Shown here: one piece after another, positions 11,600 to 23,200 of the stretch
Position numbering within the stretch: the first letter of the stretch is position 1
Layout of the letters: every line of letters starts with the position of its first letter
Origin: Gonapodya prolifera JEL478
Taxonomy: Eukaryota; Monoblepharomycota; Monoblepharidomycetes; Monoblepharidales; Gonapodyaceae
Direction: 5' to 3'
Assembly (NCBI GenBank): GCA_001574975.1
Contig: KQ965743.1
Span: 533,308-597,307, forward strand
Length of the DNA: 64,000 nt
Position numbers and translations under genes: made by a program
Notes under the pieces: generated by a model
Told to the model about the DNA's origin: nothing
Database searches by the model: none
What the model saw: only the letters and a program-made list of their open reading frames with translations

Positions 11600-11836
11600 G
11601 TTTGATTTGCGTTGAAGTGCAGTATGGATGCGAGAACCTGGGTGTGCGGTGAACCTTTTAAAAGCGGATAAAGCGGGTTTTAACTTGATCACCAAACCCC
11701 AAGGTACATTCGTAAGCCCGAGGTAGCATCTGTACCTTGCCAACGAAACGCAGTCTAACGTTATTGCATAAAATACATTGAGGCGACACAATCTCATAAT
11801 CAAGATCTCGAAAATAGGAACGATATCGTCGGGGCG

Positions 11837-12482
11837 TCAGACTTCCTTTTTGGCCTCGGCGTCAGTCGATTCCGGACTGTGCTGGTGTTCTCTCTCACCA
11901 AAGCTTTTAAGGGGATAGGTTTTATCCATACGGTCGGAGAGAAATTGAAGTGTCGTTTTGACTCACCCAATATAAGTGAACGCCTTCTCCACGGCCCACT
12001 CTACGGGGTGGTCGAAGATAAATGGCAATGCGGGTACAACTGCCAATCCCGCTATAGTTGGACCTGGCGGTTTGGTTCGAGGTATCTGACCAGGAAGGTG
12101 AGACACAGTCTGGAAAATAAACTCACCCCATCGGCGAAGCATAACATTGCGCGTAGTCCGCTTCAACAGGCTACTCGCGAGGTGCACCGTTTGGTGTATT
12201 GTGAACGCGGGCCTTTTCATCGAAGCAGGTGTGGGTTCGTCAAGGTTTGACTAGTGTATGGTCCGCCCAAGCAACGACTCACAGCGCCATACTGGCCAGA
12301 CTTTGAAACATTGCCCTCTTCACCACAACTTCACCCACGTCACGGTTCGTGGCGCCGGGTTTCCGGCGCTCCAGGTATCCCTTTGAGGACAAGTAGATGA
12401 GAAGGTCGACGCGTACTTGAGCAACACGTACCTCAACCCAAAGCGTGACGATGTGCTCGATAAACTCAGGGCGTACGTTGGA
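11837..12482 (-). CDS. MTFP1 (MTP18)-like mitochondrial inner-membrane protein, N-terminus unresolved
   Basis: Matches the C-terminal half of mitochondrial fission process protein 1 and its fungal relatives, small inner-membrane proteins. Supported exons are 12380-12283, 12212-12127, 12063-11967 and 11876-11837. They encode RAMFQSLASMALPAFTIH, then RRWGPTIAGLAVVPALPF with IFDHPVEWAVEKAFTYIG, and end at a TGA at 11837. The upstream piece 12482-12432, spliced to give WVEGYLERRKPG, fits frame and splice sites but is less certain. The expected N-terminal YLAY..VGE.FRP segment was not found; it should lie further upstream, in or near the repeat-rich region. The gene is in tandem with the AIF2-like gene (238 bp apart). 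Confidence 0.7.
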
Positions 12483-12524
12483 CTATAGACAATCTTGCCT
12501 CGATGAGTTCTACGTCCGCATCGA

Positions 12525-13975
12525 GACACCTTCATTCCGCAAAATTGCCGGACGGACCAAACCAATACCATTGCTCCCGCAAGTAAATTACTGTGGTCCT
12601 GTGGCATCTTTGTGTTTGGTCCGTCCGGCAAAAATGGCATCTCTGCGTGGCACTCTTGACTGATTGTTCTCAAGCCTCTCCGAGTATCCTCGCAAACAAA
12701 AAACACACCTGTCCATTGCGCCATCCACAGCGCAGCCACTATGTGAGCGTGCGCAGAGAGTTCTATATTACGAGGGCAAAATCCAATTACTCGGCAGGAC
12801 CTGGAATCACCTGAAACGTTGACCGGCACAAAATCGCCAGACAGACCTCACCCTTCTTGCCATTCTCTATTTGCTGCTAATTATTGTGTACCACGCAGCC
12901 CCCATTGGTCCGTCTGGCAAATCGGGTGTTGCAATAAGCTCTTGGGTTTGCAGACGCAGGCCTGCAAGACGCTGCCAAAATCAGGCCAGAGCGCGTTCCA
13001 ATCCAACCAAAATACTGTTTCTAAAAATAAATTGGGTTTGGAGTATGTCTAGCTCGAAAGCGGGAGAGATCGACTCAGCTCAATGCTTTCTCGAAGGGGC
13101 TTAACAAGACCTTCACGAACTCGGTTCAACCGGATAGGCCTGAGCGCTCACAGATCTCCATCATACATGCCAACGTGCTTGTGTTACACCTTTTCCACAG
13201 GCTTATCCGGCAAAGCTGGAGTGGCTGTGATGTACCGCGACACCGAACTGGTTGAGACACCTTCACCAGCACAAAATTGCAGAACAGACCTCACCTGGAC
13301 TACGCTCCAATCACATACACCATGGAAGCGGTGTTGAGTGTATCCAATGGGCCCGTCCCAATAAAATAAAGTCGCTGTATGCCTGTCTCGGTCTGACGTT
13401 TCCCTCCATCTCACACACCTCGCGGAGTGTTTCAGATCAGAATTGCGCTTCCATCCAAAGCACTAATTGTTCACTGTATTTGCGCGGCCTTTCGTGGCCC
13501 CTGTGAAGGGTAGACCAACGTCAACCCCAAAGTTCAGACAAGGACGTCCACGCAACTTTCCAAACCGCAAATCAGCAGGATAGACTTCACTCTCTTCACC
13601 GCTCCATTGGCAGCACTGCCGATTCGGTGTTTCGCACTCTCGCTAACTCCGCCCAGCTAAATTAACACCTCGGCGTTGCAGTGGTGGGTGGCGCGACTCC
13701 TGTCCTCGCACATAACATTTCCAAAGAAAAAACGATCACCAAATCCTCCATTCACAGCTTGGTTATTAAAGAAACATTGACATGGTGTACCATGGCACAA
13801 ACGCGAACTGGTACGACTCACCGGGCCCATTTCTAAAACATGCCTATTTCCCAGTAACCTTTGCCGCCAAAAATTTGCCGGACAGGCTTTTCCGGCTTCA
13901 TCATCCCCTCAGACATGCTACCCCCTTGGTCTGTCCGGCAGATCTGGCATTGCCGTGTGGTGTTCTTTGGTAGTG
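12525..13975. repeat. Cluster of about six diverged palindromic (foldback) repeats
   Basis: Left arms resembling TTGCCGGACRGACC and right arms resembling GGTCYGTCCGGCAA recur, each pair about 55-65 bp apart. Clear pairs are at 12553-12634 (18-bp arms GTTTGGTCCGTCCGGCAA), 12838-12922, 13133-13214 and 13876-13942. Degraded relatives lie near 13270-13370 and 13560-13625. The flanks also recur: GAGACACCTTCA..GCACAAAATT before the left arm and an AAATCTGGCATTGC-like stretch after the right arm. Left-arm spacing is roughly 280-310 bp for most neighbours. Copies differ too much for recent transposition. They could be an old MITE family, or hairpins that act in DNA or RNA. Confidence 0.75.
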
Positions 13976-14179
13976 GCGACCGCAAGTCCCCTCCAAGCTG
14001 ACCACTTCGTATCAAAGCTCTCGCAAGGCCATATCCCACAGCTCGGTCGAGATTTGGGCTGAACTTTGTAGGTTTCAACTGACTGCCTTATTGTGTCCCA
14101 TACAGTAAAAAGATCAAATTAAAGAGTAAATGCATTGCAAGTGAGCGGCTGCACGCCGTCCAATCGTCCGCGTCGTCGA

Positions 14180-14729
14180 TCAGTACTTTTGTTGTGGAAC
14201 AGGCGCACCGGGCGCTGCCATCTGGTATCCGCCGGGTTGCTGTGTGGTCATGCTGGCCAACGGATACTTTTGGATTTCGTGCTTCTCTTGGGTGAGAGCA
14301 AGAGTCTCGCAGCAGCACGTTGTGAAGCAGTCGGAAGCGCCAGAGCCCTCGATACCACGGTTTGCTCGCACCCTTCCGCGTCTCGAGGTGGCGACGATTG
14401 CGCAAAGACCGACCATGGAGAGGCAGCTGCGTTGAGGAAAGAACGATGAATACGGTGTCTCAACAGGCATCGGAACGTAGTTTGTCACTCACCCATACAA
14501 GAAGCCTTGGTTAAAGCAGCTACCGATGCCCTCTTCCTCAGCGATTTGTCCGTGAACAACGCAGGGAAGGTATGAGGCGGTGAGGCACAAGTCAAGGTTG
14601 TCGAAGCACGAGTAAAGGCCCTTGTCAAAGTCACGTCCAGCCTGAGTCATGCAGCCGAAGTAAAGTCAGTCGATGAAGCGAACAAGAAACAGATGTGGCG
14701 TCGTATCCACTGCACAACGAGCTCACCAT
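14180..14729 (-). CDS. PLAC8 (cysteine-rich, cornifelin-like) family protein
   Basis: A small cysteine-rich membrane-associated protein of the PLAC8 family; members include plant PCR cadmium-resistance proteins and animal cornifelin. Exons are 14729-14727 (only the ATG), 14641-14493 and 14426-14180, giving 132 aa in frame. The signature runs MAGRDFDKGLYSCFDNLDL, CLTASYLPCVVHGQIAEE and GSCFNQGFLYG. After the intron come CLSMVGLCAIVATSRRGRVR, DCFTTCCCETLALTQEKHEI and a Pro/Gln-rich tail ending QQKY. The CC and CCC clusters and the QEKHE motif are diagnostic. The start codon stands alone before the intron GTGAGC...CTCAG. Function in this organism is unknown. Confidence 0.9.
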
Positions 14730-15321
14730 TTGATTTGTGGGATGAGAAGCGTGTGGTGAGTGAAGAAGATGAGTTGAGACAATAAGTCGAGGTGAGTGCT
14801 CTGCCCATCCGAGAATTTCTGGCCTTCTTAAACGTCTCGAGTTGGTATGAACTGTTCCACGGCGTTTTGGTTTGCGCCATACACAGTTCGGAGAACAGGT
14901 ACTTGTGTAGGGCTTTGTGTACCCGGTCCCTTGATGTTGTCTCTGACCGCCAAAACACAAAGCCACAAAAACCGTTCTCATAACTCGAAATCAGTTATAA
15001 TATACATACAGTCATCGGTATATTTCTTTTCTCTTTTCGAAAGCCATTCGGTCCCATTCGGTCAGCCACAAAGTATTCCGCTTCAAGTAACTTCTTGTTT
15101 ATTTTTTTGTTAGTGCAACAACTCGTCTTTCTTGTCTTCCCATGTAGTTGCATCATCTTCCATCCGAGTCGACTGCAGACTAGCATGCTTCCTTCTTGGC
15201 TCAACAAAACTTTAAAGGTTGAAAAACAAAAAAAACGATGTTATTGACATATACATATTTCCTCTTGCACACGTGTTCCCGGGTATCAATAATATTTCCA
15301 AAGCAAGGTCGGGCAGACCCC
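14730..15321. other. Intergenic region between PLAC8 and UBE2H genes
   Basis: About 590 bp upstream of PLAC8 and downstream of the UBE2H stop. Only short unsupported frames occur. It should contain the PLAC8 promoter. Confidence 0.4.
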
Positions 15322-16373
15322 CTACAACTCTAGTCCCGCCGCCTCATCCTCCTCGAAGCTTTCCCTCTCACTCTCCTCGTCCGATTCAGAAGAGTCGCTG
15401 TCATCCCCATCCACGACTTCTTTGGTGGCGTAGCGTTTGACATAGTCTGGGCGACGAGGACGCGTTCATGAGGAGAGAAAATAAGCACGCCTTTGCAACC
15501 ACCACAAATGCCCACCTTTCACTTTCGTGTCGTATCCTTGCGGGTCCCTCATAAGCAGAGCAGCTGCCTCGCCGTTGAGAGGGTCTGTCGGGTTGGGGTA
15601 CCGGAGAAGTTGAGGGAGAAACACTTCGAAGATGTTGATCATATCTTTGTGGTGGTGGTATGTGGGGGCACCTCGTTGGGATGTGCGCGCTCAACTCATA
15701 AGAAGGGCTACGTACCAAACATTGGGCTCCACGTTTGGTTGATGACATCAAGACAAACAGAGCCGGACCTAGTGTGAAGGTATGGAAACTGTAATGTGAC
15801 ATTTGCATTGCACTCGCTGGACCACGAGGTTCACGCACCGCTCGTCGATGTTGGGATGAAAAATACGGTTCGTAAATCCAATAGATGGGCTCTTGTAGGG
15901 ATACTGGTCCTGCAGCTCGACGTGGATTTTCCAGACCCCGTTGGCAAACGGTGCTGCGACAATGCGAGATACGGAAAGTAAGTACGGACTCAAGAACCTT
16001 TGTACGTGAAGCTAGAAAATGGGACGCAACAGTCGTTCCATCTCGTCCTAAATTTCGTTGTAGAAGAACGGAGTGTCCAACTTCTCAACTGTGAGCTTGC
16101 CACGGACGCTCATGGACACAATGTGGATTCATACACTCCCCACTTATCAAGAGATTTTCATTTGAAGGCAGTGGATGCATCTCGATCCCCACTTTACGGT
16201 TTTCGTCCACCCGCGAACGGCGGTGACTTGTACGTACTGTCTTTTGGTCCATGGAACCTCACGTAAAACTCCTGCATATTATCGTTCACGAGCGTCACTT
16301 CATAGTCCGACATGAGAAGCTTCATGACGTCTGTCTCGATCCTGAACAACGGACGCCAACAAGAAGCAAGCAT
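15322..16373 (-). CDS. UBC8: UBE2H/Ubc8-type ubiquitin-conjugating enzyme E2
   Basis: An E2 enzyme; in yeast Ubc8 is the E2 of the GID/CTLH ligase that degrades gluconeogenic enzymes. Exons 16373-16238, 15953-15839, 15768-15716, 15644-15516 and 15446-15322 sum to 185 aa, matching the ~183 aa of UBE2H. Landmarks are [51 protein letters not shown] and the active-site segment [13 protein letters not shown] with its catalytic Cys. [17 protein letters not shown] follows, then the acidic Ser-rich C-terminal tail ending AAGLEL, as in UBE2H (..DMEL). The first residues (MLASCW..) may be wrong, because family members start closer to KRRIxTDV and a short 5' exon may exist. Confidence 0.92.
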
Positions 16374-16768
16374 CTGTGGTGAGCGCTCCAGTCTGATGAT
16401 CGACGTACACAGCAAACAGAAATAGCGCACCTCCGTCTCGGAGAGCTGATTACATGGAGGAGGCCGCGTGGTGAAATTGAGGCAGGTAATGAAGACCACG
16501 GGTCGAAATGGTTGCGATGTGAGCGCGTGCGTGAGCTGATGTACCAAAAGAACTATTCAAGAGCATGGGCAATCCTGACCTCATCTTGGAGTGGTTCCTG
16601 GATCGTACGACGGGTGTTAAGTTTCGTAAGTGGGTCACGCGACTGGGGATGTTGGGGTTGCCTGCCCGGTTCGATGAAAATGGAACTCATTTTACATTCA
16701 TGCACGAGAATAACCTCCGATATTCGGTACACATCAACATCATCGGGCAATAAACCGAGGATTATTTC

Positions 16769-18329
16769 TTACGATCCCACCCGGGCTCCCGCAGCAGCCA
16801 AATGTTCCCCAAGTCTGTACGATCCAATCTTCGCCCAATCTTCCATACACAACATGAATTTTAGTGCGAGTTGTGGTAACGGGACTTTGCAAACTCGTAC
16901 CTATTTTGTTCCTTGTAATGGGCAACGCCCTTCGGAGTTGCCTGAACGCAGACTCTGACGTTCCCGTCAAAGCTTCGTTGAGCGATTGCTGATGTTCTTG
17001 CTCGAAGGTGCGGATAAGTTTCAGAGCTGCCGCTGCGAGGGAATTCGCGTCCTGAGGTGTTGTCAAGTGCAGTAGTGGCACGCATTGAGAGTCGCACAGT
17101 GTTCGCAAATTAGAATTTACATTTCGTCCCAAAAAGGCAAAAGGGTGAAGTTATGCAATCATTTGGCGATTGAGAATCGTGTCGTTGACGCACCTTCCCT
17201 TCAACTTTCCCCGCGTCCACATCTTTGGAAGACTCGAGTTGCACATTTCCATCTTCATAGTAGTGCACGTAGGCCGATAGGGTGCCCCGAAGAGTACCAC
17301 CAGTGACGGGGACACGCCATACTGAGCGCCAGAGACCCGTCCTTTGAATGGAACAAGTTTGGAGGGATTATAAGAGAAGAGTCCGCCGCGTCCCAACGTT
17401 GAGATGGTGTTTCTCGACTTGTGCAATAAAGCAAACCTACCAATAGTTGCTCGCCGAGTATCTCCCACTGTTCACACACGCCACCAGCTCTCCATCATGC
17501 ACGAACACTCCGGATCGACCCTCGGGGAAGTGCTCGCGAACGTACTTTTGGAGGGCGGTATCCAGAGCAGATCTACGTGGGAGAAAGTGGCGTCAAGACG
17601 TGGTTATATCTTTGCTGGGCCAATGCAAAGAGCCCGGCTTCGCTCACAACCGAGACATTTGACATCTGCGATGCCCCCAGATTACGTCCCCCTTGTCATC
17701 ACCGATTCACGCATTCTTACGAGTGACTCTGCACCTTCCTACGTCCGACCATTCCTTTCATTTTGCTGTTCTCGCACATGGGCGACGCACCTCGCCTCTT
17801 CATCTTGTCCTTCCGCCACCCCGTTTTCTAATGGTCCCGCCTTTCGGGCGATGTGGTCATATTCAAAAGTGCTTGATGTCCGCGGGTCGAAATAGCGCGA
17901 GGAAGAATCATGGTTATATTGGGTAAGAAGGACCTTGGTTGGGGCATTGGCATCGGCAGCGTAGTGGAAGACATCAGCTCAGCGATCCAAAAATATAAAG
18001 CTCGAACAAAGTTCGCAAGGAATGCCACAGAAGTGCTTCTCTCCCAGGCATATGAGCTCACCTCGTCCGATGCTCCTTCAGGTTTCACTGGTGTGAGTTG
18101 CTCCGTATCGTAAGTGCTAAAAGCACCACCGATCCCACGCTGCAGAAGGTCATCATCGTTCAGGAGGGCGCGAACGTCTGACGGCAAAGGAATGAGAGCT
18201 TCACTTTTGCTGCAATTGCTCTTGCTGCATTCAAAACAATAGCGCACCATTGAACACGTCATTGAGCTCTCCCGGCGGGGCTTGAAGCAGGAAATTGGAC
18301 GCAATTTTCAGCCGCTGGTCTGCGGACAT
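16769..18329 (-). CDS. CAP1: F-actin-capping protein subunit alpha
   Basis: The alpha subunit of the heterodimer that caps actin filament barbed ends. Seven exons sum to 280 aa: 18329-18248, 18177-18062, 17933-17791, 17572-17441, 17341-17194, 17051-16901 and 16839-16769. Landmarks are [77 protein letters not shown] and the C-terminal [17 protein letters not shown]. The tail after IDW ends ARVGS and is the part expected to hold the mobile actin-binding tentacle. The gene is divergent from the PINCH-like gene, with 99 bp between the two ATGs. Confidence 0.95.
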
Positions 18330-18428
18330 TGTTTTGGATGCCGAATCTGCACAAAGTTAGTGGCACGAGTTGGAAGTGCAAGGTGTTCATCTCCGTCGTC
18401 CTCATTTCCTCCCTACCCCTCCTGTTAC
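18330..18428. promoter_or_regulatory. 99-bp bidirectional promoter of capping protein alpha and PINCH-like gene
   Basis: The two ATGs (18329 minus, 18429 plus) are only 99 bp apart and face away from each other, so transcription start sites of both genes must lie in or near this spacer. No specific element was recognised. Confidence 0.6.
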
Positions 18429-19996
18429 ATGTCGGTAAAGGTATCGAGCAATCAACCAGAATTATCATCATCGATGCTTGGATCAGGCTGTGCGGTGTGT
18501 TCCGGATCACTTTCGACTGCTGATCACATTGTGTTTGCTGGAGACAATAGAATGCGGATACATAAGGATTGTTTTCTGTTCGTATATTCGGAGATGATAT
18601 TTCATTGGTTCTCTCAGGGACTGTATCTCTCTCAACTGCTTCAGATGCTACCAATGTCTACTACCGTTCGCCGCAGGCGTCTATTTTGAGGAGCGAGGTC
18701 GATTCTTTTGTGAAGAAGATTACGGGATTATGTACGGGTGAGTTTTCTTCGCTATCTGTCGAGAGTGGCGATCTATGGAAATGTCGATCTATTCGGGAAA
18801 ACATCAATGATGGTGGACTCTGTCATGTTGAAGCCCGGTTTGTTCCCAAAGCTTCCACATATTCATTATCGTACTGAAACTGTTCCCTCGCACCCTCTCA
18901 GTCCGCGTTGTGCCCAGTGTGGCGAGCTCATCAAGGGAGCAGCTCTAACAGCCTGTGATCTTCGCTGGCATCCAGAACATTTTGCATGCGCTGTATGTTC
19001 CTCACCTCTTCAAGGTAGAACTTACGCTAAGAGGGATGGTAGACCATGGTGCAAGGGGTGCGTTGCCAAAGAGAAAGAGGATGGTGAGACTCGAATGTCT
19101 TGCATACAGTGAGATTCCATATTATTCCTCAACTCTTCCACCAGAAAATACTTCGAAGCTTTCCTCTTGTCATCGGTGTAAAAAGCCAATCGCACAAGCG
19201 GCGCTGCTCCTCCATCGCGGCCTTCGTTATCACGCGCACCACTTCTCCTGCACATCTTGCCGGTGTGAGCTCACACCCGACGCTCGCGAGCACGAGGGAA
19301 AGCTCTATTGCAAAGAGCACTACGAGAAGGCAGTCGCACCAAAGTGCTTCGCGTGCAAGGAAGCGGTCGTGGGAAGGAGCATTGTCGGGATGGGGAGGCA
19401 CTTTCATCCTGAGGTGTGTGAAAGGCTCAAGTGCAGCAGAAGATGGGCAGTCCTGAAGCCGTGTTCTTGGATACTGAACTGGTTTTCCTTTCTGCTTGTT
19501 TGCTCGATACCCCTTATGAATCAAATCACTTTTTCCAATCGCCATCATCACGTCACAGCATTTCGTCTGTGCTCGCTGCGAGATGCCTTTTCTTGATTCA
19601 ACCTACCGGGTCTGGCGCGACATGCCTTACTGTGCGAAACATTACAATGAGGCCGCTGGAAATGTCTGCGCAAGATGCTTTGAGGCGGTGGAAGGAGAAC
19701 GTGAGACATTTCTTATTAGTGCACACGCTGGCGCAGGTTACTCATCACGTCACATACATATAGCTGTCACTGCTGTATCCAAGACATTCTGCGCAGACCA
19801 CTTATCCTGTGTGTTGTGTGAGCTTCCTTTGAATCCTAGATCCAAATTTGTTGAATGGGATCTGCGACCTGCCTGCTCCGACTGCTGGGAGAGTCTGCCG
19901 ACTGAAACTCGCCGGAGAGCGAATAGATATTTTGAAAATGAGAGAAAGGCGGAGAAAGAAAGGGAGAAAAAGGAAGGAAAGCGGGAGACTCCTTAA
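18429..19996 (+). CDS. PINCH/LIMS-like five-LIM-domain protein
   Basis: Five LIM zinc-binding domains in the order and spacing of PINCH (LIMS1), the adaptor that joins ILK and parvin at integrin adhesions in animals. Exons 18429-18577, 18645-18737, 18902-19083, 19145-19413, 19559-19700 and 19764-19996 sum to 355 aa (human about 325). LIM1 begins CAVCSGSLSTADHIVF. LIM2 begins CAQCGELIKGAALTA. LIM3 begins CHRCKKPIAQAALLL and contains CELTPDAREHEGKLYC. LIM4 begins CFACKEAVVGRSIVGMG. LIM5 begins CARCFEAVEGE and contains KFVEWDLRPACSDCWE. The last resembles the PINCH block KFVEFDMKPVCKKCYE. A basic, Glu/Lys-rich tail follows. Intron 1 uses an unusual GTTCGT donor that restores DCFLCYQC. Paxillin-like proteins have four LIMs and different linkers, so PINCH fits better. 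Confidence 0.88.
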
Positions 19997-20253
19997 AAAT
20001 TGAATAATCAATTGCTGCAATGAAATTGGGAAGGTGACTGCACCTCAAAACCTCACCAACAGTGGACATTTAACTCCACCCTATTGAAACAACCCATTGC
20101 ATTGGCCCATCCACCTTCAGTATCTGTGGGGCTCTGTTGTTCTTTGGATTTTGTGGAAACCGAGGCCAACTCTCCCAGAGTCCACGGGAGGAAAGCCTGA
20201 CCATCCACGAAGCAGAGAGTGACCAACGGAACTGGTGGCGCTATAGGCCATGA
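19997..20253. other. Intergenic spacer before the HECT ligase gene
   Basis: A 257-bp tandem spacer with no supported gene. It should hold the promoter of the downstream HECT ligase. Confidence 0.4.
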
Positions 20254-23200
20254 ATGTCGTCGCACAGATCTAGAAGCAGTCACGGCAACTCGCAGGGCGG
20301 ATCTCACGAGGACTCTCGGCTCCCAAGCTCCCATCCATTCACTCTTCGCAAACCTAACGCCCACACTGCCGGAGCAGCCGGCTCTCCCAATAGTGGTATT
20401 TCTACCCGCATATCTACCACTGTGGCAGACACTACGCTCTCTGCCCCACCGTCTTCCCCTTCAGTGGACCAAAGTCAGAAATCGGGAAGATCCACAAGAA
20501 GTTCTCGCAAGGCATCATCATCATCTATTGCTTCACAAGCTTCTGCCATTTCCGCAACTACCTCTTCTGATTTCAACGTAGAGACACCTTCCACGGTCGC
20601 TTCATCGAGGTATGTGGATCCAAGTTGACCGCACTTCCATTTGCGGATATTTATTCGCTGTACATTTGTCTTCGTACTGATTAATTCCATCTGCTTTTAT
20701 TGGTTGCCCAATTGACTGTATTCTGGTATCTTCCTTCAGTCGGAAGCGCCCACGACCAACATCCATCACTTCGCAAGAGTTGTCAGAGCAGACAGCGGAA
20801 GAAGACAAAGGATCACAAACCCACAAAAGCCACCAAAATTTGTGAGTAAACGGTACGAAACCGTGGAAAAGGCAATGGATGCATTCTATGGACAATTCCA
20901 AACTGGAACATTTCGGTATCGCTCGTGGTCATTAATTTTGCGCTGATTTGCCTAACTGCCAACAGGAAACGCGCCCGTCGCGACTACACGATGGCCAAAG
21001 ACAAATCTGACAAGCACCTTCCGACTTCCTCGTCTCCTCAACCTCCATCATCTCACTCCAACCACCCATCTGTTGACTCGACGCCACATTCCCCACCTCC
21101 ATCGTCTCCAAGCCGGCGGCAAAAGAGATCGAGTCGCGCGCAACGTCCTTCTTCCCCTCACGTCGGCGTTGATGTGATGGATGTCGATGCAGAAGCGGAC
21201 GACACCCTCTTGGCAACTTCCTCGGCTGGCCGCAGAAGGAGCAACAAACCCAACCCTCTGCTTGCTTCAGGCTCCAACACTTCGGAAGGCTCCTCAGATA
21301 CCCGACAGAAGAAAGGCAGACGCGGCCGCAAGCAAGGAGAACCTGAGACTCTCTCCACATCTGATCTTCACAAATCCGAGGGGATAACGAAATGGGAACC
21401 ATCTGACACTGGCGCCAATCCCAGTGGAGTACCGCTGCGAGGCGAGAGTGTTCACTCTGGTGGATCAGGAGATGAAATGGCATCAAGTTCCCAGTCCACT
21501 GGAACGAATTCAAAAGGCTCGTCATCCGCGAGCACCGCAAAGGGTAAGAGTAGCAAAAACAAGAAAGCAGTAGAAGATCAAGGACAAGGAAGTCCAGTAA
21601 CCGCCGAAATGCAACTTCAACAACCAGAGGGAATAGCTGCTGTGGACAATGGTGCATCAACCTCGAGTTCAGAGCCACATCAGCGTTCAGACATGAACAT
21701 TGACGAAGAAAATAAACACGATCCACCGAATGGTTCAGCTTCAGAAGCAGAAGCAGAGACACCCATTGCTCCTCCCCCGCACGTCGCAACGCCTCCACCC
21801 TCCTCTTCCACCACTCCACCAACAAACCCCACCGCCCCCCCAGCAAATGTGAACAGCTTTTTGTACGGAGTGCAACGCACTACCGGCAATTCGAGTGGAC
21901 GATTCCGCGAAATGCTGAACAACCTGAAAGAAAGCGAACCGACTATGCAAATGGTCGCTCTTCAGGAGTTGGCTGAGGTCTTGAGTATCGCCACAGGTGC
22001 GTGCATCATAAACCTCTTTATGCAAGATCCACAAAACTAATACGTTTAATTGCGTAGAGGATCAGTTTCTTTCATCATCGTCTTCGCGGATGTCAGGATT
22101 TGACGTGGACGAATTTGTTCGTGCGCTTGTTCGGATAATCAAGGGACCGGAAACAAAGAATGTTGATATCCGAGAGCGACTTCGCGCGGCGGGTATTCCA
22201 GACGACTTCCCGTTGGAGTTTGTTGATGAAGGGGTTCTTCAAGATTTGGGTATAGCGAGCGGAGGAGATCAAGGCGATAGAGGTATGTTCTTCCAGTTAA
22301 ATGTTGAGCCTGGCATTTTAATAACGGTGAATACTTTGTCTAAGCAATGCTCCCTGAACTTATTCTTCTGGCGTGCCGTTGTCTCTCAAATCTGATCGAG
22401 GCGCTGCCATCATCCACTTCTCACATTGTTCAAAATGGAGGAATCCCTGCACTTGTTTCCAAACTACGGGAGGTTGAATTTATTGACCTAGCTGAACAAG
22501 TTCTAGCAGTCATCGACAAATGTGCCCATGACTATCCGACGGCGGTGCTACGAGCAGATGGACTCTGCGCTTCCCTTCAATATGTAGACTTCTTCGCTCT
22601 TGGGACTCAAAGAGTTGCAGTCAATATTGCAGGCTCTGCCTGCCGTGGCCTCCCAAGTTACTCATATAATTCGGGTGCAAGTTCATCGGCTGGTTCTGGG
22701 GGTGAAACGAGCAATCAAAGTAAACAACCGGACCGTCCTGTTATGGAAATGGTCAAAGAAGTCATGCCAACTCTAGAAAGGCTACTGCAATACGGAGACG
22801 CGAAACTTGTTGATGGAGTGGTCCGATGCCTTGGAAGAATCGTCGATTGGGCTTGGAGACTTGGTGGAGACCAACTAGAGGTGAGCAAAATCAGGCGTAT
22901 AGAGAGAAGGACTCAGTTGGCTGACCCTTTTCGCCTTTGGACCCCAAGGAAATAATAACCCCAACGTTCCTTCAAATAATTGTCCAACTTGTCACCCCTT
23001 CGAGCGGACCTGGTGTTGGTACTGGTCCATCAAATATCAATCAACCTATCTTCGTCCCACTGTTGAGGCTTCTCGCCAATGTTTCGCGCGGCTCAGCCAC
23101 ATTTGCTTACAATTTTACCGCTCAGAATAGCCTTGTCCCTGTTTTACGGGGCACACTCTGTGGTGGCACCGTTCCAGACGACCTCTTCTTGGAGGATGAC

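Noticed and set aside
12320-12829. 169-codon minus-strand open frame as a gene
   Set aside because: It runs through a palindromic repeat and out of frame with the MTFP1-like exons; no family match.
13115-13140. tRNA-like GGTTCAACC box
   Set aside because: No A box or acceptor stem at the right distance; it is the left arm of a palindromic repeat.
12525-13975. CRISPR-like array
   Set aside because: The spacing is about 290 bp, the repeats are diverged and palindromic, and the genome is eukaryotic.
20932-21846. Long minus-strand open frame (304 codons)
   Set aside because: It is antisense to the low-complexity Ser/Pro-rich exon of the HECT ligase; composition alone keeps it open.
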